Below are positions 1 through 7,937 of a DNA stretch of 64,000 nt, piece after piece; the stretch's first letter is position 1; every line of letters starts with the position of its first letter. Location of the stretch: assembly GCA_014138095.1 (NCBI GenBank), contig JACGXE010000002.1:496001-560000 (forward strand), given 5' to 3'. Origin of the DNA: Ochrobactrum sp. RH2CCR150. Its GTDB lineage: Bacteria > Pseudomonadota > Alphaproteobacteria > Rhizobiales > Rhizobiaceae. Both the position numbers and the translations under genes were made by a program. The notes under the pieces were generated by a model that was not told the origin of the DNA, did no database searches, and saw only the letters and a program-made list of their open reading frames with translations.

Positions 1-639
1 TGAGCCGATGGCCGCCATCACATGTTCACGCAGGCAATGGCCGCTTTCCAGCAGCAGAAACGGTTCGTCCAGCACGTCGTCGGCATCGACGTGATCCCGG
101 TTGGCGAGTGCATGATCGCGACGCACGGCAAGGAAAAACGGATCATGCCCGATTTCCGCCATTTCGAATTCGTCGAGATCATAGGGGTGCGCCACGAGCG
201 CGACATCCAGCGTGCCGGAGCGCAGGCTTTCCAGCAGGCTGCGCGTCAGCCCTTCGCGAACTGTCAGTTGCAGCTCGGGAAAGGCTTTGGCCGTCGCAGG
301 CAGAACTTTCGGCAGGAAGAAGGGCGCGACAGAGGGAATGACGCCCAGCCGCAGGCGCGTGGTCAGCGGACGCTCGGCCTGTCGCGCATGTTCGGGCAGT
401 TCTTCGATGCGCGCAACAATATCACGGGCGCGAGCCAGAAAATCCTCTCCGGCAGGCAATAGCTGCATGCGTCGGCCCGTACGGTCGATCAATGTGACGC
501 CCAGTTCTGCTTCCAGCGCCTGAATAGCCGCGCTTAATGTCGACTGGGTTACGCCAACGGCATCAGCGGCGCGCGAAAAGGAGCCTGCCTGTACGAGCGA
601 GAGAAAATAGTGGAGTTGGCGGACGCTGATATTGAGCAT
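1..639 (-). CDS. oxyR: OxyR-type LysR regulator, N-terminal 213 residues (3' end outside window)
   Basis: LysR-family transcription factor, probably the peroxide sensor for the divergent ahpC-ahpD genes. The visible part starts MLNISVRQLHYFLSLV and holds the winged helix-turn-helix (about residues 3-60), followed by the start of the effector domain. Cys202 lies in a GHCLRE context that matches the peroxidatic-cysteine motif of OxyR (E. coli Cys199). The position nine residues later, where E. coli has the resolving Cys208, is Ile here; a displaced second cysteine could lie outside the window. The frame is open to the window edge, so length and C-terminus are unknown. The assignment rests on the cysteine motif and the divergent ahpCD. 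Confidence 0.88.
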   Translation of the reverse strand, partial: MLNISVRQLHYFLSLVQAGSFSRAADAVGVTQSTLSAAIQALEAELGVTLIDRTGRRMQLLPAGEDFLARARDIVARIEELPEHARQAERPLTTRLRLGVIPSVAPFFLPKVLPATAKAFPELQLTVREGLTRSLLESLRSGTLDVALVAHPYDLDEFEMAEIGHDPFFLAVRRDHALANRDHVDADDVLDEPFLLLESGHCLREHVMAAIGS

Positions 640-792
640 GAAATGAAGGGCTTATCGTTATAATCGATATGAACAATCGCTTTAATCGCTTTGACCGATA
701 GGAGCAAGCCGACTATAGATGACTCGCAAGCAGAAAGTTCTGAAAATTCTGAACTTTCTGAATATCTATAGAATTTACAGGCAGGTGTTAAG
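640..792. promoter_or_regulatory. Divergent oxyR-ahpC control region with ordered repeats
   Basis: 153 bp between the oxyR and ahpC start codons. It contains ATCG-N7-CGAT (654-668), which resembles one OxyR half-site pair; a 9-bp tandem repeat AATCGCTTT at 675-683 and 684-692; a perfect inverted repeat with 10-bp arms at 731-740 and 751-760; and TTCTGAA three times at exact 9-bp spacing (738, 747, 756). A weak -10-like TATAGA lies at 767-772, and an AGGTG ribosome site at 783-787 precedes ahpC. Assignment of any element to OxyR is inference. Confidence 0.6.
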
Positions 793-1347
793 ATGCTCGG
801 TATTGGCGATAAGCTTCCCTCTTTCAAGGTCACCGGCGTAAAGCCCGGCTTCAACCATCACGAAGAAAACGGTGTTTCGGCATTCGAAGAGCTGACGGAA
901 ACGAGCTTCGAAGGCAAGTGGAAGGTTATCTTCTTCTACCCGAAGGATTTCACCTTCGTCTGCCCGACCGAAATCGCAGAATTTGCCCGTCTGGCTTCGG
1001 ATTTCGAAGACCGTGACGCTGTTGTTCTCGGCGGTTCTACCGACAATGAATTCGTGAAGCTGGCATGGCGTCGCGACCACAAGGATCTCGACAAGCTGCC
1101 GATCTGGTCGTTTGCAGACACCAATGGTTCGCTGGTTGACGGCCTCGGCGTTCGTTCGCCAGATGGCGTTGCCTACCGCTACACCTTCGTTGTTGATCCG
1201 GACAACACGATTCAGCACGTTTACGCAACCAACCTCAATGTTGGGCGCGCTCCGAAGGACACGCTGCGCGTTCTCGATGCTCTGCAGACCGACGAACTGT
1301 GCCCTTGCAACCGCGAAGTCGGTGGCGACACGCTGAAGGCAGCCTGA
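793..1347 (+). CDS. ahpC: Alkyl hydroperoxide reductase AhpC (2-Cys peroxiredoxin)
   Basis: 184-residue cytoplasmic peroxiredoxin that reduces hydrogen peroxide, organic peroxides and peroxynitrite. The peroxidatic Cys57 lies in PKDFTFVCPTE, the classic PxxxT/SxxC site. The C-terminal pair Cys170 and Cys172 (CPCN) is the arrangement seen in mycobacterial and rhizobial AhpC, which is recycled by AhpD rather than by AhpF. No ahpF is nearby and ahpD follows at 79 bp, which fits. It is divergent from the OxyR-type regulator and probably peroxide-induced. The family match is clear over the whole length. Confidence 0.96.
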   Translation: MLGIGDKLPSFKVTGVKPGFNHHEENGVSAFEELTETSFEGKWKVIFFYPKDFTFVCPTEIAEFARLASDFEDRDAVVLGGSTDNEFVKLAWRRDHKDLDKLPIWSFADTNGSLVDGLGVRSPDGVAYRYTFVVDPDNTIQHVYATNLNVGRAPKDTLRVLDALQTDELCPCNREVGGDTLKAA

Positions 1348-1368
1348 TCTGCCTCGCACAACCAATCA

Positions 1369-1397
1369 AAAGGCGGGTTAAGGCCCGCCTTTCTTTT
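1369..1397 (+). terminator. Hairpin between ahpC and ahpD
   Basis: Perfect 9-bp stem AAAGGCGGG (1369-1377) / CCCGCCTTT (1384-1392) with a 6-nt loop and a short T-rich tail. It has the form of an intrinsic terminator but sits inside the apparent operon, so it may act as a partial attenuator that keeps AhpD below AhpC. Confidence 0.75.
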
Positions 1398-1425
1398 ATC
1401 CAGCAATAAGCACTAAGAGGGTTCC

Positions 1426-1953
1426 ATGTCGATTGACGATCTGAAGTCAAAAATCCCGGATTTCGCCAAGGATGTCCGCCTCAACCTGTCGTCCATGGCC
1501 AGCGACGAAACGCTGACCCCGCAGCAGAAATACGGTCTGTTCGTGGCTTGCGGCATCGCTTCGCGCAATGCCGAGGTGCGCAAGGCGCTGACCGCCGAGG
1601 CTGTTGGCAAGGTTGACGCATCGGTGGTTCAGGCTGCAAAGTCGGCTGCGTCCATTATGGGCATGAACAATGTCTATTACCGCTTCGTGCATCTGGCCTC
1701 CAACAAGGATTACCGCACACTGCCAGCCAAGCTGCGCATGAATGTGATCGGCAATCCGGGCGTGGACAAGGTCGATTTCGAACTCTGGTCGCTTGCCGTG
1801 TCGGCGATCAACGGTTGCGGCATGTGCATTGACGCGCATGAAGATGTGCTGCGCAAGGCCAATGTGACGACGGAAGTCATTCAGACGGCTGCACGTTTTG
1901 CGTCGATCATCCAGTCGGTCGCAATCGCTCTGGAAGCTGCCGACGTCGAATAA
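1426..1953 (+). CDS. ahpD: Alkylhydroperoxidase AhpD
   Basis: 175-residue carboxymuconolactone decarboxylase-fold protein. In characterised AhpD proteins it has weak peroxidase activity and reduces oxidised AhpC using electrons from a lipoyl/dihydrolipoamide system. The catalytic CGMC (Cys131, Cys134) with His138 in CIDAHE is present. A strong ribosome site, AAGAGGG (1415-1421), precedes the ATG. It lies downstream of ahpC in the same direction and is separated from it by a hairpin, so it is probably co-transcribed at a reduced level. Confidence 0.95.
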   Translation: MSIDDLKSKIPDFAKDVRLNLSSMASDETLTPQQKYGLFVACGIASRNAEVRKALTAEAVGKVDASVVQAAKSAASIMGMNNVYYRFVHLASNKDYRTLPAKLRMNVIGNPGVDKVDFELWSLAVSAINGCGMCIDAHEDVLRKANVTTEVIQTAARFASIIQSVAIALEAADVE

Positions 1954-1973
1954 GGTTTCGGCATCGAACAACA

Positions 1974-2007
1974 AAAAGCCCGCGTGGAGCGATCCACGCG
2001 GGCTTTT
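1974..2007. terminator. Bidirectional terminator between ahpD and the MHS transporter
   Basis: Perfect 14-bp stem: left arm 1974-1987, right arm 1994-2007, loop of 6 nt. A-run on one side and T-run on the other serve both converging genes. Confidence 0.9.
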
Positions 2008-2027
2008 GTTTGTTTTCAGGCGTGGCC

Positions 2028-3308
2028 TTATCTACCGCGCTTGAACGAAATGAAGGTAAAGCCGATCAGCGAGACCACGGCAGCAGCCACCATGTAATAG
2101 CCGACATAGTCAAAGCTATAGTGGGTGGCGAGCCAGGTCGCGATATAAGGCGCGACCGATGCGCCGAGGATGCCGGCCAGATTGAAGGTCAAGGATGCGC
2201 CGGTATAGCGTACCGAGGTCGGGAACGGCTCGGCAAGTGCTGCGCCGATTGGACCATAGGTCATGCCCATCAGGCCGAAACCGATGATGAGGAAGGCCAG
2301 AACGCCTGCCGTACCGCCCATGAAAAGCGGAGCCATGATCAGGCCGTAAGCGCCAATCAGGATCGTGACGATGATCATCACCGGACGCATGCCGTAGCGG
2401 TCGGACAGGATAGCCGACAGCGGAATGGTCAGGCCGAAGAATACGACGCCGATCATCTGCAGAACGAGGAATTCCTCACGGCTATAGCCGAGCGCGCGCG
2501 TGCCCCAACCGAGCGAAAACACGGTCATGAGATAGAACAGCACGAAGGTTGCGACTGCGGCAATGGTGCCGAGGAACAGGTTCAGCTTGTGCTGCTTGAA
2601 CAGCGTGGCAACCGGCACTTCAACGCGCTCTGCCTTATCGATGGCCTTCTGGAATTCCGGCGTTTCAGCGATCTTCAGGCGAATGAAGAGGCCGACTGCG
2701 ACGAGAATTGCACTGGCAATGAACGGAACACGCCAGCCAAAGGCGAAGAACTGTTCTTCGGTGAGGACTTCGGCCAGAAACAGGAAAATGCCCGTTGCCA
2801 GAATGAAGCCGACCGGCGCGCCGAGCTGCGGGAACATGCCGTACCAGGTACGCTTGCCTTCCGGTGCGTTTTCGGTTGCGAGCAGCACTGCGCCACCCCA
2901 TTCGCCACCGAGGCCGAGGCCCTGGCCGAGACGGCACAGCGCCAGCAGGAGAGCTGCCCAGACGCCAATGGATTCATAGGTCGGCAGGAAGCCGATGGCG
3001 ACCGTGGAAATACCCATGGTCATGAGCGCTGCAACCAGCGTTGCCTTGCGGCCGATCCGGTCGCCGAAGTGGCCGAACAGCGCGCCGCCAATCGGGCGGG
3101 CAAAGAAGGCGATCGCAAAGGTAGCAAGCGATTGCAGCAGAGCCGAATTGCCATCGCTGGCCGGGAAAAACAGATGCGGGAATACAATCACCGCCGCCGT
3201 TGCATAAATATAAAAGTCAAAAAACTCGATCGTTGTGCCGATCATGCTTGCGGCCAGAACGCGGCGCGCGGAGTTTTGCTGCGGAACAACCGCTTGAGCG
3301 ACAGTCAT
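2028..3308 (-). CDS. MFS transporter, metabolite:H+ symporter (MHS) family
   Basis: 426-residue inner-membrane protein with about 12 hydrophobic segments. The N-terminus has the MHS hallmark region MIGTTIEFFDFYIYATAAV and the MFS loop motif GDRIGRK after the second segment; RLGQGLGLGGEWGGA is another family signature. Relatives import small metabolites such as shikimate, alpha-ketoglutarate, citrate or proline/betaine with protons. The substrate cannot be told from sequence. It stands alone, converging on ahpD across a shared terminator, and its promoter lies in the 226-bp gap before the copper block. Confidence 0.88.
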   Translation of the reverse strand: MTVAQAVVPQQNSARRVLAASMIGTTIEFFDFYIYATAAVIVFPHLFFPASDGNSALLQSLATFAIAFFARPIGGALFGHFGDRIGRKATLVAALMTMGISTVAIGFLPTYESIGVWAALLLALCRLGQGLGLGGEWGGAVLLATENAPEGKRTWYGMFPQLGAPVGFILATGIFLFLAEVLTEEQFFAFGWRVPFIASAILVAVGLFIRLKIAETPEFQKAIDKAERVEVPVATLFKQHKLNLFLGTIAAVATFVLFYLMTVFSLGWGTRALGYSREEFLVLQMIGVVFFGLTIPLSAILSDRYGMRPVMIIVTILIGAYGLIMAPLFMGGTAGVLAFLIIGFGLMGMTYGPIGAALAEPFPTSVRYTGASLTFNLAGILGASVAPYIATWLATHYSFDYVGYYMVAAAVVSLIGFTFISFKRGR

Positions 3309-3567
3309 TTTTCTTATCCGTTTTTGGTGGGCTGTTATAATTGGGAGCAGCCAAGATGAGGTTCTTTAAAACCTTGCAATACGGAATCGCAAGCGGAAAA
3401 GGGTGTTTGCGTAATTTTATGAACGCAGAACTCTTCTTTTCGAAACAAAAGTGAAAGTGTGATCAAAATCAAGGGAGGCAAGAATAGGCCTTTCAATTGT
3501 CGCACGGCATCCCTAGATTCGGGTCGATAACCAGTTGGGCATCAGCTCGGATGCGGATATGCAATTC

Positions 3568-3987
3568 ATGAAACGCAACATCAGTGGCAGACACAACATG
3601 TGGGGACTTTCCGTCCTGCACGTGCAGTCGCGTATGCTGGTTGCGGTTCTGTCACTGTTGTTTCTGGTTTCCACACAGCTTTGCTATGCTATGGCGCATG
3701 ATATGCCGACGGCAGGCGTTTCCGTTGGCTGCCACATGAGCGAACAACAGTCCGCTGATAGTACGATGCCCGCGTCTCATCATGCGGGGCAACAAGCGCC
3801 CACGGATCATGGTGCAAAGGCGCCCGTCGCCTGTGTGATGATGACCTGCGGCTGTATTGTTCAGTTGACTGCCGATATTGGTGTGCTTGCACCGTCACAG
3901 GATTTCGGTCTTCCTCCGCTCGTTGCTGCAATGAGCAGCAATCCCCGGCACGACCTTTTACGACCTCCAATAGCGCTCTCGCTCTAA
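3568..3987 (+). CDS. Small exported Met/His/Cys-rich protein, putative copper-related
   Basis: About 139 residues. The frame also allows starts at 3535 (TTG), 3559 and 3598; none has a convincing ribosome site. A hydrophobic stretch (LVAVLSLLFLVST) ending in an AMA-like site suggests a signal peptide, with a short mature domain rich in His, Met and Cys (VGCHMSEQQ, ASHHAGQQ, ACVMMTCGC). I do not recognise a named family. The composition and its place 71 bp upstream of the multicopper oxidase gene suggest periplasmic copper binding or sensing, which is inference. Confidence 0.65.
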   Translation: MKRNISGRHNMWGLSVLHVQSRMLVAVLSLLFLVSTQLCYAMAHDMPTAGVSVGCHMSEQQSADSTMPASHHAGQQAPTDHGAKAPVACVMMTCGCIVQLTADIGVLAPSQDFGLPPLVAAMSSNPRHDLLRPPIALSL

Positions 3988-4058
3988 TCGCCGAATGCGC
4001 TGCCGATCCATCGGCGGTGTCAGGATTATTGTCTGGAATTCTATTTGGAGACTTCACC

Positions 4059-5690
4059 ATGCGTGGATTAACTCGCCGTCGTCTGCTCGCGCTTGGCGCG
4101 GGCGCGGCAAGCCTTGCCGCCATTCGCCCTTTGACCGGTTTTGCGCAGGATGCGCATCAGAATATGGGCCATGGCGCCATGGAAATGGCCCCGGCAGCCA
4201 AGGGCCAGAGCCTGCCCATACCGCCCTTGCTGGAACCCGATGCCTCGGGCGTCGTAAGGCTCAAGATCGGCAAAGGCCGCCACTCTTTCGAGCCGGGCAG
4301 TGATGCGGCGTCCGCCGGTATCAACGGAACCTATCTTGGTCCCGTCGTGCGCCTCAAGAATGGCGAAAGCGTCACGCTCGCTGTTGAGAACGGCATGGAT
4401 GAGGAGACGACCTTGCATTGGCACGGGCTGTTCGTTCCATCGGTCCTTGACGGTGGGCCGCACAATCTCGTTCCGTCGGGAGGGCGCTGGGAGCCGAAGG
4501 TAGCGGTCAATCAGCCCGCATCGTTCAACTGGTTTCACCCGCATCTGCATGGTTCCACCGCCCGTCAGGCGCATATGGGAATTGCCGGGCTGATGATCGT
4601 CAGCGACGGCAAGGATGCGGAGCGCGGCCTGCCGGAAACCTATGGCGTGGACGATATTCCATTGGTGCTTCAGGACCGCCGTGTCATTGAAGGCGACAAG
4701 GTGTATCAGCCTGATATCATGGATCTGATGCATGGCTTTCGCGGGGACCGGCTGATCGTCAATGGCGTTATCTCGCCCGAAGCGAAAGTGCCTGCGACAG
4801 TCGTGCGCCTGCGCATTCTCAACGGCGCCAATGCGCGCAATTTCCATGTGCGTTTCAGCGACAATCGTCCGCTGCATGTGTTTGCTTCCGATGGCGGCTT
4901 TACCGGCAAGCCGGAAGCTGTCGAGCGGCTAACGATCAGCCCCGGCGAGCGTTATGAGGTGCTGGTCGACTTTTCGACAGGCGGCGAGGGTGTTGAGCTT
5001 CTGACCGCCAGCGATGATAACGGCGGTAAGGACCAGATGCTGATGCGGTTCGGTATCGACAGCGCGCTTGAGGGAAGGGTCAAAAGCGTACCGGCAAATC
5101 TGGGAGCACCGGAAGCGCCAGACCCCGGCAAATCGGTGCGCAGGCGTTCATTCTTCTTTGATGAGCGCATGGCCGAAAACATGAAGCTGATGATGCAAAA
5201 GCCTGCCGCAGACCCACATGCTGGCCACGACATGGGCAGCATGGATATGAGCAAGATGGATATGGGGGCTATGCAGGGTGGTGAGATGAACCACGATATG
5301 ATGCACGGCAGCCGTACATCTGCCGAGGCAGGTCCGGCGCTGGATGCGCTGACGTCCGGTGTGCGCATGGCGATTGCAGGCGAACCTTTCGATATGAAGC
5401 GCATTGATGTCGAGGCCAAGATGGGCTCCTGGGAAATATGGGAGCTGACCACGAAGGAAATGGCGCATCCGTTTCATATTCACGGAGCCTCCTTCCGTAT
5501 CCTGACGTTGAATGGCAAGGCTCCCCCCGCCCATCAATCGGGATGGAAGGACACGGCGCTGATCGATGGCAAGGCGGAGCTTCTGGTGCACTTCGACCGG
5601 GAAGCCGTGCCCAGCCATCCGTTCATGTTCCATTGCCATGTGCTGGAGCATGAAGATGTTGGCATGATGGGACAGTTTGTAACTGTCTGA
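4059..5690 (+). CDS. bmcO: Multicopper oxidase (CueO/CopA-type, Brucella BmcO-like), Tat-exported
   Basis: 543-residue periplasmic cuprous oxidase. The start is set by TTTGGAG 8 nt upstream and by the twin-arginine signal TRRRLLALGAGAA at the N-terminus. Cupredoxin copper motifs are in order: HWHG, WFHPHLHG, HPFHIHG and the terminal HCHVLEHEDVGMM, which supplies type 1 and type 2/3 ligands. A methionine/histidine-rich loop near residues 385-425 (HAGHDMGSMDMSKM and following) is typical of copper-tolerance enzymes and probably binds Cu(I). It lies between a Met/His-rich small protein and sodC, forming a copper/oxidative-stress block. The symbol follows the published Brucella name and is tentative. 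Confidence 0.9.
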   Translation: MRGLTRRRLLALGAGAASLAAIRPLTGFAQDAHQNMGHGAMEMAPAAKGQSLPIPPLLEPDASGVVRLKIGKGRHSFEPGSDAASAGINGTYLGPVVRLKNGESVTLAVENGMDEETTLHWHGLFVPSVLDGGPHNLVPSGGRWEPKVAVNQPASFNWFHPHLHGSTARQAHMGIAGLMIVSDGKDAERGLPETYGVDDIPLVLQDRRVIEGDKVYQPDIMDLMHGFRGDRLIVNGVISPEAKVPATVVRLRILNGANARNFHVRFSDNRPLHVFASDGGFTGKPEAVERLTISPGERYEVLVDFSTGGEGVELLTASDDNGGKDQMLMRFGIDSALEGRVKSVPANLGAPEAPDPGKSVRRRSFFFDERMAENMKLMMQKPAADPHAGHDMGSMDMSKMDMGAMQGGEMNHDMMHGSRTSAEAGPALDALTSGVRMAIAGEPFDMKRIDVEAKMGSWEIWELTTKEMAHPFHIHGASFRILTLNGKAPPAHQSGWKDTALIDGKAELLVHFDREAVPSHPFMFHCHVLEHEDVGMMGQFVTV

Positions 5691-5700
5691 TCCGATGCCG

Positions 5701-5730
5701 GATTGCGCGGCGGAACACCGCCGCGCAATC
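5701..5730. terminator. Hairpin between multicopper oxidase and sodC
   Basis: Perfect 13-bp GC-rich stem (5701-5713 / 5718-5730) with an AACA loop, starting 10 bp after the oxidase stop. No T-run follows, so it may pause transcription or protect mRNA rather than terminate fully. Confidence 0.65.
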
Positions 5731-5813
5731 ATTCGCTCGATGCGAAAACCGAACAATTTGCCGATCCGCACGTTAGTCCTGCATCAGAAACGAATTTGAG
5801 GATGGAGGAGACG

Positions 5814-6335
5814 ATGCGCAGTTTGATTTTAGGTTCGATACTGGCGCTTGCGACCGTGCCCGCCTTTGCGGACGGTGTGAGCGTGAAAATGTTTGAAGCG
5901 CTGCCCACGGGGCAGGGCAAGGAACTCGGCACGATAACAATTTCGCAAACCGCTGACGGCCTGCGATTTACACCCAATCTCCAGGGCATAGCTGCGGGTG
6001 AACATGGTTTCCATGTCCACGAGAAGGGAAGCTGTGCACCGGCGGAACAGGACGGAAAGACCGTTGCCGCACAGGCGGCTGGCGGTCACTATGATCCGGA
6101 CCATACCAAGCACCATATGGGGCCGGAAGGCGAGGGCCATATGGGTGATCTGCCGCTCTTGAAAGCGGATGCAGACGGCAAGATTACCGGCAGCGTGGTT
6201 TCGCCGCGTCTCAAATCGCTGGATGAGGTCAAGGGCCGCGCCCTGATGATCCATGTCGGCGGCGACAATTATTCGGATGAGCCAAAGCCACTCGGTGGCG
6301 GTGGCGCACGCTTTGCCTGCGGCGTGATTGAATAG
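5814..6335 (+). CDS. sodC: Periplasmic Cu/Zn superoxide dismutase SodC
   Basis: 173-residue precursor with a signal peptide (MRSLILGSILALATVPAFA). It converts superoxide in the periplasm to hydrogen peroxide and oxygen. Metal-site motifs are present: HGFHVHEKGSC, GGHYDPD and HMGDL, and the disulfide cysteines are in GSCAPA and RFACGV. The start is fixed by GGAGGAG just upstream (5805-5810); longer in-frame starts would bury this site. Brucella SodC has the same length and lies next to the copper oxidase. It gets its own start after a strong hairpin, so it may be expressed separately from the oxidase. Confidence 0.96.
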   Translation: MRSLILGSILALATVPAFADGVSVKMFEALPTGQGKELGTITISQTADGLRFTPNLQGIAAGEHGFHVHEKGSCAPAEQDGKTVAAQAAGGHYDPDHTKHHMGPEGEGHMGDLPLLKADADGKITGSVVSPRLKSLDEVKGRALMIHVGGDNYSDEPKPLGGGGARFACGVIE

Positions 6336-6348
6336 TCCGCGTAAAATG

Positions 6349-6371
6349 CCCCGGAGTTGTCGGCTCCGGGG
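6349..6371. terminator. Hairpin between converging sodC and FAD oxidase genes
   Basis: Perfect 8-bp stem CCCCGGAG (6349-6356) / CTCCGGGG (6364-6371) with a 7-nt loop between two converging genes; no clear T-run. Confidence 0.7.
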
Positions 6372-6388
6372 ATTGTGTTGCGTCTGGC

Positions 6389-7720
6389 TTAGCCCCAGTT
6401 CTCGATGCGCAGTTTCGAGCCGTCAGAAAAGCGGGAAATGTGGAACGGTGATGGATCGACCACCGGCGTTTCACCGCTGACCATATCCGCTACCAGACGG
6501 CCAGCACCGGGGCCGATGCCGAAGCCGTGGCCGGAGAAGCCGGTTGCGACGATCAGGCCTTCAACACCAGGGATTGGCGAAATGGTCGGAATGATATCCG
6601 GCATGGTGTCGATCATCCCCGCCCATTCCTGCGCAATCGATACAGATGCGAAGGCCGGGATCGCCTGTTTCAGCTTTGCCAGAATGGCCGCATTGGCGGC
6701 GCGGTGCGGTTCCGGGTCCAGCGTGCGGACTTTCTCGAAGATCGAGACCTGATCGGCAGGACGCAGCTTCCACTGGAAAGCTTCTTCAAAAAAGCGCTGT
6801 CCGAAACGAAAGCGCACATTGAACCACTCGCCGCTTGACAGCGACGGAAGAAAATCCTTCAGATAGCGGAAGCTGTCAGGGACGATATCAGCGATCGAGC
6901 CGCCGAGGCTTGCTACCGTATAGCCGCCATCGAGCCGCTTGCGCAGTGCGAAGTCCGAATAGGCGATGGCAGGTTCGACACCGGCTTCAATCGGCGTGGT
7001 GCGGAACACCGACGAGCGCACTTTGAGCTGCGGCAGGCGGGCGTTGAACTCCGATATGATCAGACGCGACCAGGCCCCGCCAGCCACCACGACAGCCTCA
7101 CAACGCACGCGGCCCTTTTCCGTTAAAACAGCAGTGACACGACCATTGGTCGTCTCGATGCCGCGCACGGCGCAATTCTGCATGATGACGGCACCATCTT
7201 CCTGCGCCTTGGCGGCAAAGGCGGGCACGGCCTTTTGCGGCTCTGCGCGACCGTCGAGCGGCGTGATCATGCCGCCTGCGAGGCGTCGGGTCAGGCCGGG
7301 AGCCAGTGCTTCGGCCTGCTGGCTGTTCAGAATGTCGGTTTCAATGCCATGTTCGCGGGCGGCGGCAATCCACTGCTCGTAACTCGCCATCTGCTCGGCT
7401 TTTTCAGCCGCATAGGCAATGCCGGTCACGCGGAAGCCGGTTTCGCGGCCCGTGCGCTCGTTCATTCCATCCCAAAGCCGCATGCTTTCAACGATCAGCG
7501 GCATTTCGCGGGTATCGCGGCCCGTGCGACGGCACCAGCCCCAGTTGCGGCTGGATTGCTCGCCAGCGATTTCACCCTTCTCGAACAGGGCGACCGGAAT
7601 GCCGCGTTCGGCCAGAAACAGGGCGGTGGAAACACCGATGACGCCGCCGCCGATAATGGCAATTTTCGTTTCTTGCGGCAGGCGTTCGGCTGTCGCGACC
7701 TTGTCCGTGACGGGCCCCAT
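6389..7720 (-). CDS. FAD-dependent amine/amino acid oxidoreductase (DAO family)
   Basis: 443 residues. N-terminal Rossmann dinucleotide site KIAIIGGGVIGVSTALFLAERG, followed by the DAO-family fold, with GLIVATGFSGHGFGIGPGAG near the C-terminus, the second FAD-contact region. Relatives oxidise glycine, sarcosine, D-amino acids or other secondary amines. The exact substrate is not evident. Two ATGs (7726 and 7720) are possible; AGGAG at 7729-7733 is better spaced for 7720. It is divergent from the ferric-iron ABC genes with a 217-bp gap, so shared control is possible but not shown. Confidence 0.85.
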   Translation of the reverse strand: MGPVTDKVATAERLPQETKIAIIGGGVIGVSTALFLAERGIPVALFEKGEIAGEQSSRNWGWCRRTGRDTREMPLIVESMRLWDGMNERTGRETGFRVTGIAYAAEKAEQMASYEQWIAAAREHGIETDILNSQQAEALAPGLTRRLAGGMITPLDGRAEPQKAVPAFAAKAQEDGAVIMQNCAVRGIETTNGRVTAVLTEKGRVRCEAVVVAGGAWSRLIISEFNARLPQLKVRSSVFRTTPIEAGVEPAIAYSDFALRKRLDGGYTVASLGGSIADIVPDSFRYLKDFLPSLSSGEWFNVRFRFGQRFFEEAFQWKLRPADQVSIFEKVRTLDPEPHRAANAAILAKLKQAIPAFASVSIAQEWAGMIDTMPDIIPTISPIPGVEGLIVATGFSGHGFGIGPGAGRLVADMVSGETPVVDPSPFHISRFSDGSKLRIENWG

Positions 7721-7937
7721 GGTCATTCTCCTGAAGTGTGATTGGGCATGCGGAAGAGTGCCGAACATGCTCCGCTTTTTGCCCGCAATCAACCAAGTTG
7801 ATACTCAAAGCAACATCGAATTCTTAAAAAGATGGAGGTGCTTATCCAGTTCTTGAGAAAATCGGTCCTGTTTTAGTGGCGAAGCAGAAAAACAGTGTCT
7901 ATATGCGACGGAATGGATATGGGGATTCCGGTCAGGC

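Noticed and set aside
22..462. Plus-strand frame at the left edge
   Set aside because: The minus strand encodes an OxyR-type regulator with a clear helix-turn-helix and cysteine motif.
2010..3359. Long plus-strand open frame of 449 codons opposite the MHS transporter gene
   Set aside because: Composition is that of an antisense shadow (rich in His, Gln, Arg, Glu), no ribosome site, and the opposite strand encodes a clear transporter.
3359..3374. AGGTT-N6-AACCT inverted repeat upstream of the MHS transporter
   Set aside because: Arms of only five bases in AT-rich sequence; could arise by chance.
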